Assembly (NCBI GenBank): GCA_028285035.1
Contig: JANQQF010000155.1
Coordinates: forward strand, 62,001-126,000
DNA length: 64,000 bases
From: Phycisphaerae bacterium
Lineage (GTDB): Bacteria; Chloroflexota; Anaerolineae; 4572-78; J111
Direction of reading: 5' to 3'
How positions within the stretch are numbered: position 1 is the first letter of the stretch; each line of letters opens with the position of its first letter. The notes beneath the pieces are model-generated. The model did no database searches and had not been told where the DNA came from. It was given only the letters and a program-made list of their open reading frames with translations. The position numbers and the translations under genes are program-made. Positions 63,399 through 64,000 of the stretch are shown here, piece by piece.

Positions 63399-64000
63399 AT
63401 GACTTATCTAACACCAACTATTACAGCAAAAGAGACAATGTCACAATTTCTAACGGCGTCTCTCAATCATCTAGTTGAGCCAACAGAGGCTGTTATCGAA
63501 ATCGCCAATGAAATCTTAAGAAGTACAGATGCCTCTCTGAATGAGTTTTTATTGACCGATTTACGCGCCATTAAAACAGGGGGGGAGGCTTTTTTGGGGC
63601 AAATCCAAGATTTATTGCAACAATCAGAAGAACAGGTTCTGGATCGGGTCGAAACCACGGTTTTAGCCTCACGAATTATTGAACATCCGACCCAAACTCA
63701 AATGTTAGATATGGATTTATCACAAGCCCCCTCACTCGCGCATGAGCTTCGAAATCCCATTAACTCTATCATCGGCTTTTCACGCGTTATCCTCAAAGGC
63801 ATTGATGGTCCCATTACCGAATTTCAACGAATACGACTAGACGCAATCCAACAAAAAGGCCGATATTTGTTGAGTTTAACAAATAATATTTTTGACGCAT
63901 TTCGAGTAGAAGCTCATAAATCTGGGCCATATAAATTTTATATGATTCAGAAAGGCCCCTTCAAAACCTGCTTTGAGGATTTCCTACAAAAACTTCCCAA
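63399..64000 (+). CDS. Histidine kinase, cut off by the window end
   Basis: An open frame runs from ATG 63399 (M-T-Y-L-T-P-T-I) to the window edge: at least 200 residues with no stop. The N-terminal 110 residues look like a helical/coiled sensor segment. It is followed by HisKA with the H-box L-A-H-E-L-R-N-P-I-N-S-I-I-G-F-S-R, a typical phospho-accepting site. The ATPase domain must lie beyond the window. Its likely partner is not in view. No strong Shine-Dalgarno sequence is seen before the ATG, so a start a few codons away cannot be excluded. Confidence 0.82.
   Translation, partial: MTYLTPTITAKETMSQFLTASLNHLVEPTEAVIEIANEILRSTDASLNEFLLTDLRAIKTGGEAFLGQIQDLLQQSEEQVLDRVETTVLASRIIEHPTQTQMLDMDLSQAPSLAHELRNPINSIIGFSRVILKGIDGPITEFQRIRLDAIQQKGRYLLSLTNNIFDAFRVEAHKSGPYKFYMIQKGPFKTCFEDFLQKLP

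Noticed and set aside
63632..63641. GAAC-AG-GTTC in the truncated kinase gene as a LexA-like box
   Set aside because: The spacer is two bases instead of four, and the site is inside a coding region.
1..64000. CRISPR arrays, tRNA or rRNA genes, insertion sequences and prophage genes
   Set aside because: I looked for regularly spaced repeats, clover-leaf and rRNA signatures and transposase or integrase motifs and saw none that I could support.

Overview
The window looks like a chromosomal segment of a Chloroflexota bacterium of the Anaerolineae/Ardenticatenia kind. This is an inference from several features: a free-standing oleABCD hydrocarbon cluster, exported proteins with ATQ-rich and PTNTP-rich linkers, PATAN (DUF4388), MglA-like and roadblock sensory proteins, and many TTG/GTG starts with good Shine-Dalgarno sequences. 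I see no rRNA, tRNA, IS element, phage gene or CRISPR array, and I cannot name a genus.

Layout. 0.16-3 kb: a secreted four-repeat protein and an inositol-monophosphatase-family enzyme share a bidirectional terminator. 3.3-8 kb: oleA, oleB, oleC and oleD, complete and on one strand. 8.3-13.1 kb: an AarF/UbiB kinase, an ABC-F ATPase and a DUF790 (Bax1-type) nuclease, packed together. 13.2-19.8 kb: a promoter with a LexA-like palindrome before an unknown 143-residue protein, a membrane protein, ftsH, a YdjM-like membrane hydrolase and an exported two-domain protein. 19.8-36.9 kb: a 17-gene run on the minus strand that joins chemotaxis-type signalling (CheA with two HPt domains and a REC, an MCP, two CheW proteins, ParA, two CheY-like regulators) to two MglA-like GTPases, four roadblock-type domains, three PATAN proteins, a haem protoglobin, an M16 protease and a 51-residue protein. 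37.3-47.5 kb: large hybrid histidine kinases, one with a class III nucleotide cyclase, and an OmpR-type regulator. 48-50.9 kb: an M20 amidohydrolase, a DUF1028 protein and a membrane protein. 50.9-58.4 kb: a five-gene operon SWIM zinc finger / DUF5691 / MoxR AAA+ / DUF5682 / VWA. 58.5-64 kb: a secreted S33 peptidase, an esterase, a ClC chloride channel and the start of another histidine kinase cut by the window edge.

How the genes work together. The ole genes encode head-to-head condensation of fatty acyl-CoAs to long-chain olefins. The 17-gene minus-strand run reads as one sensory and polarity system: the MCP and CheW proteins feed CheA, whose outputs would be the CheY-like and PATAN regulators, while GTPase/roadblock pairs could provide spatial control. 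No cheR or cheB is present. The five-gene 51-58 kb operon is the best candidate for a poorly characterised system. It pairs a MoxR-type ATPase with a MIDAS-containing VWA protein, a SWIM protein and a DUF5682 protein that has the two GX2H motifs of the TIKI/TraB/ChaN superfamily. Its promoter, TTGACA-N17-TACAAT, has a GAAC-N4-GTTC palindrome between the -35 and -10 boxes. The same palindrome lies just downstream of the promoter at 13.3 kb, which suggests both are under a LexA-type repressor. An unusual RNA architecture, two hairpins whose loops are complementary over 9 bases, lies between two genes of the sensory run at 29.76-29.86 kb.
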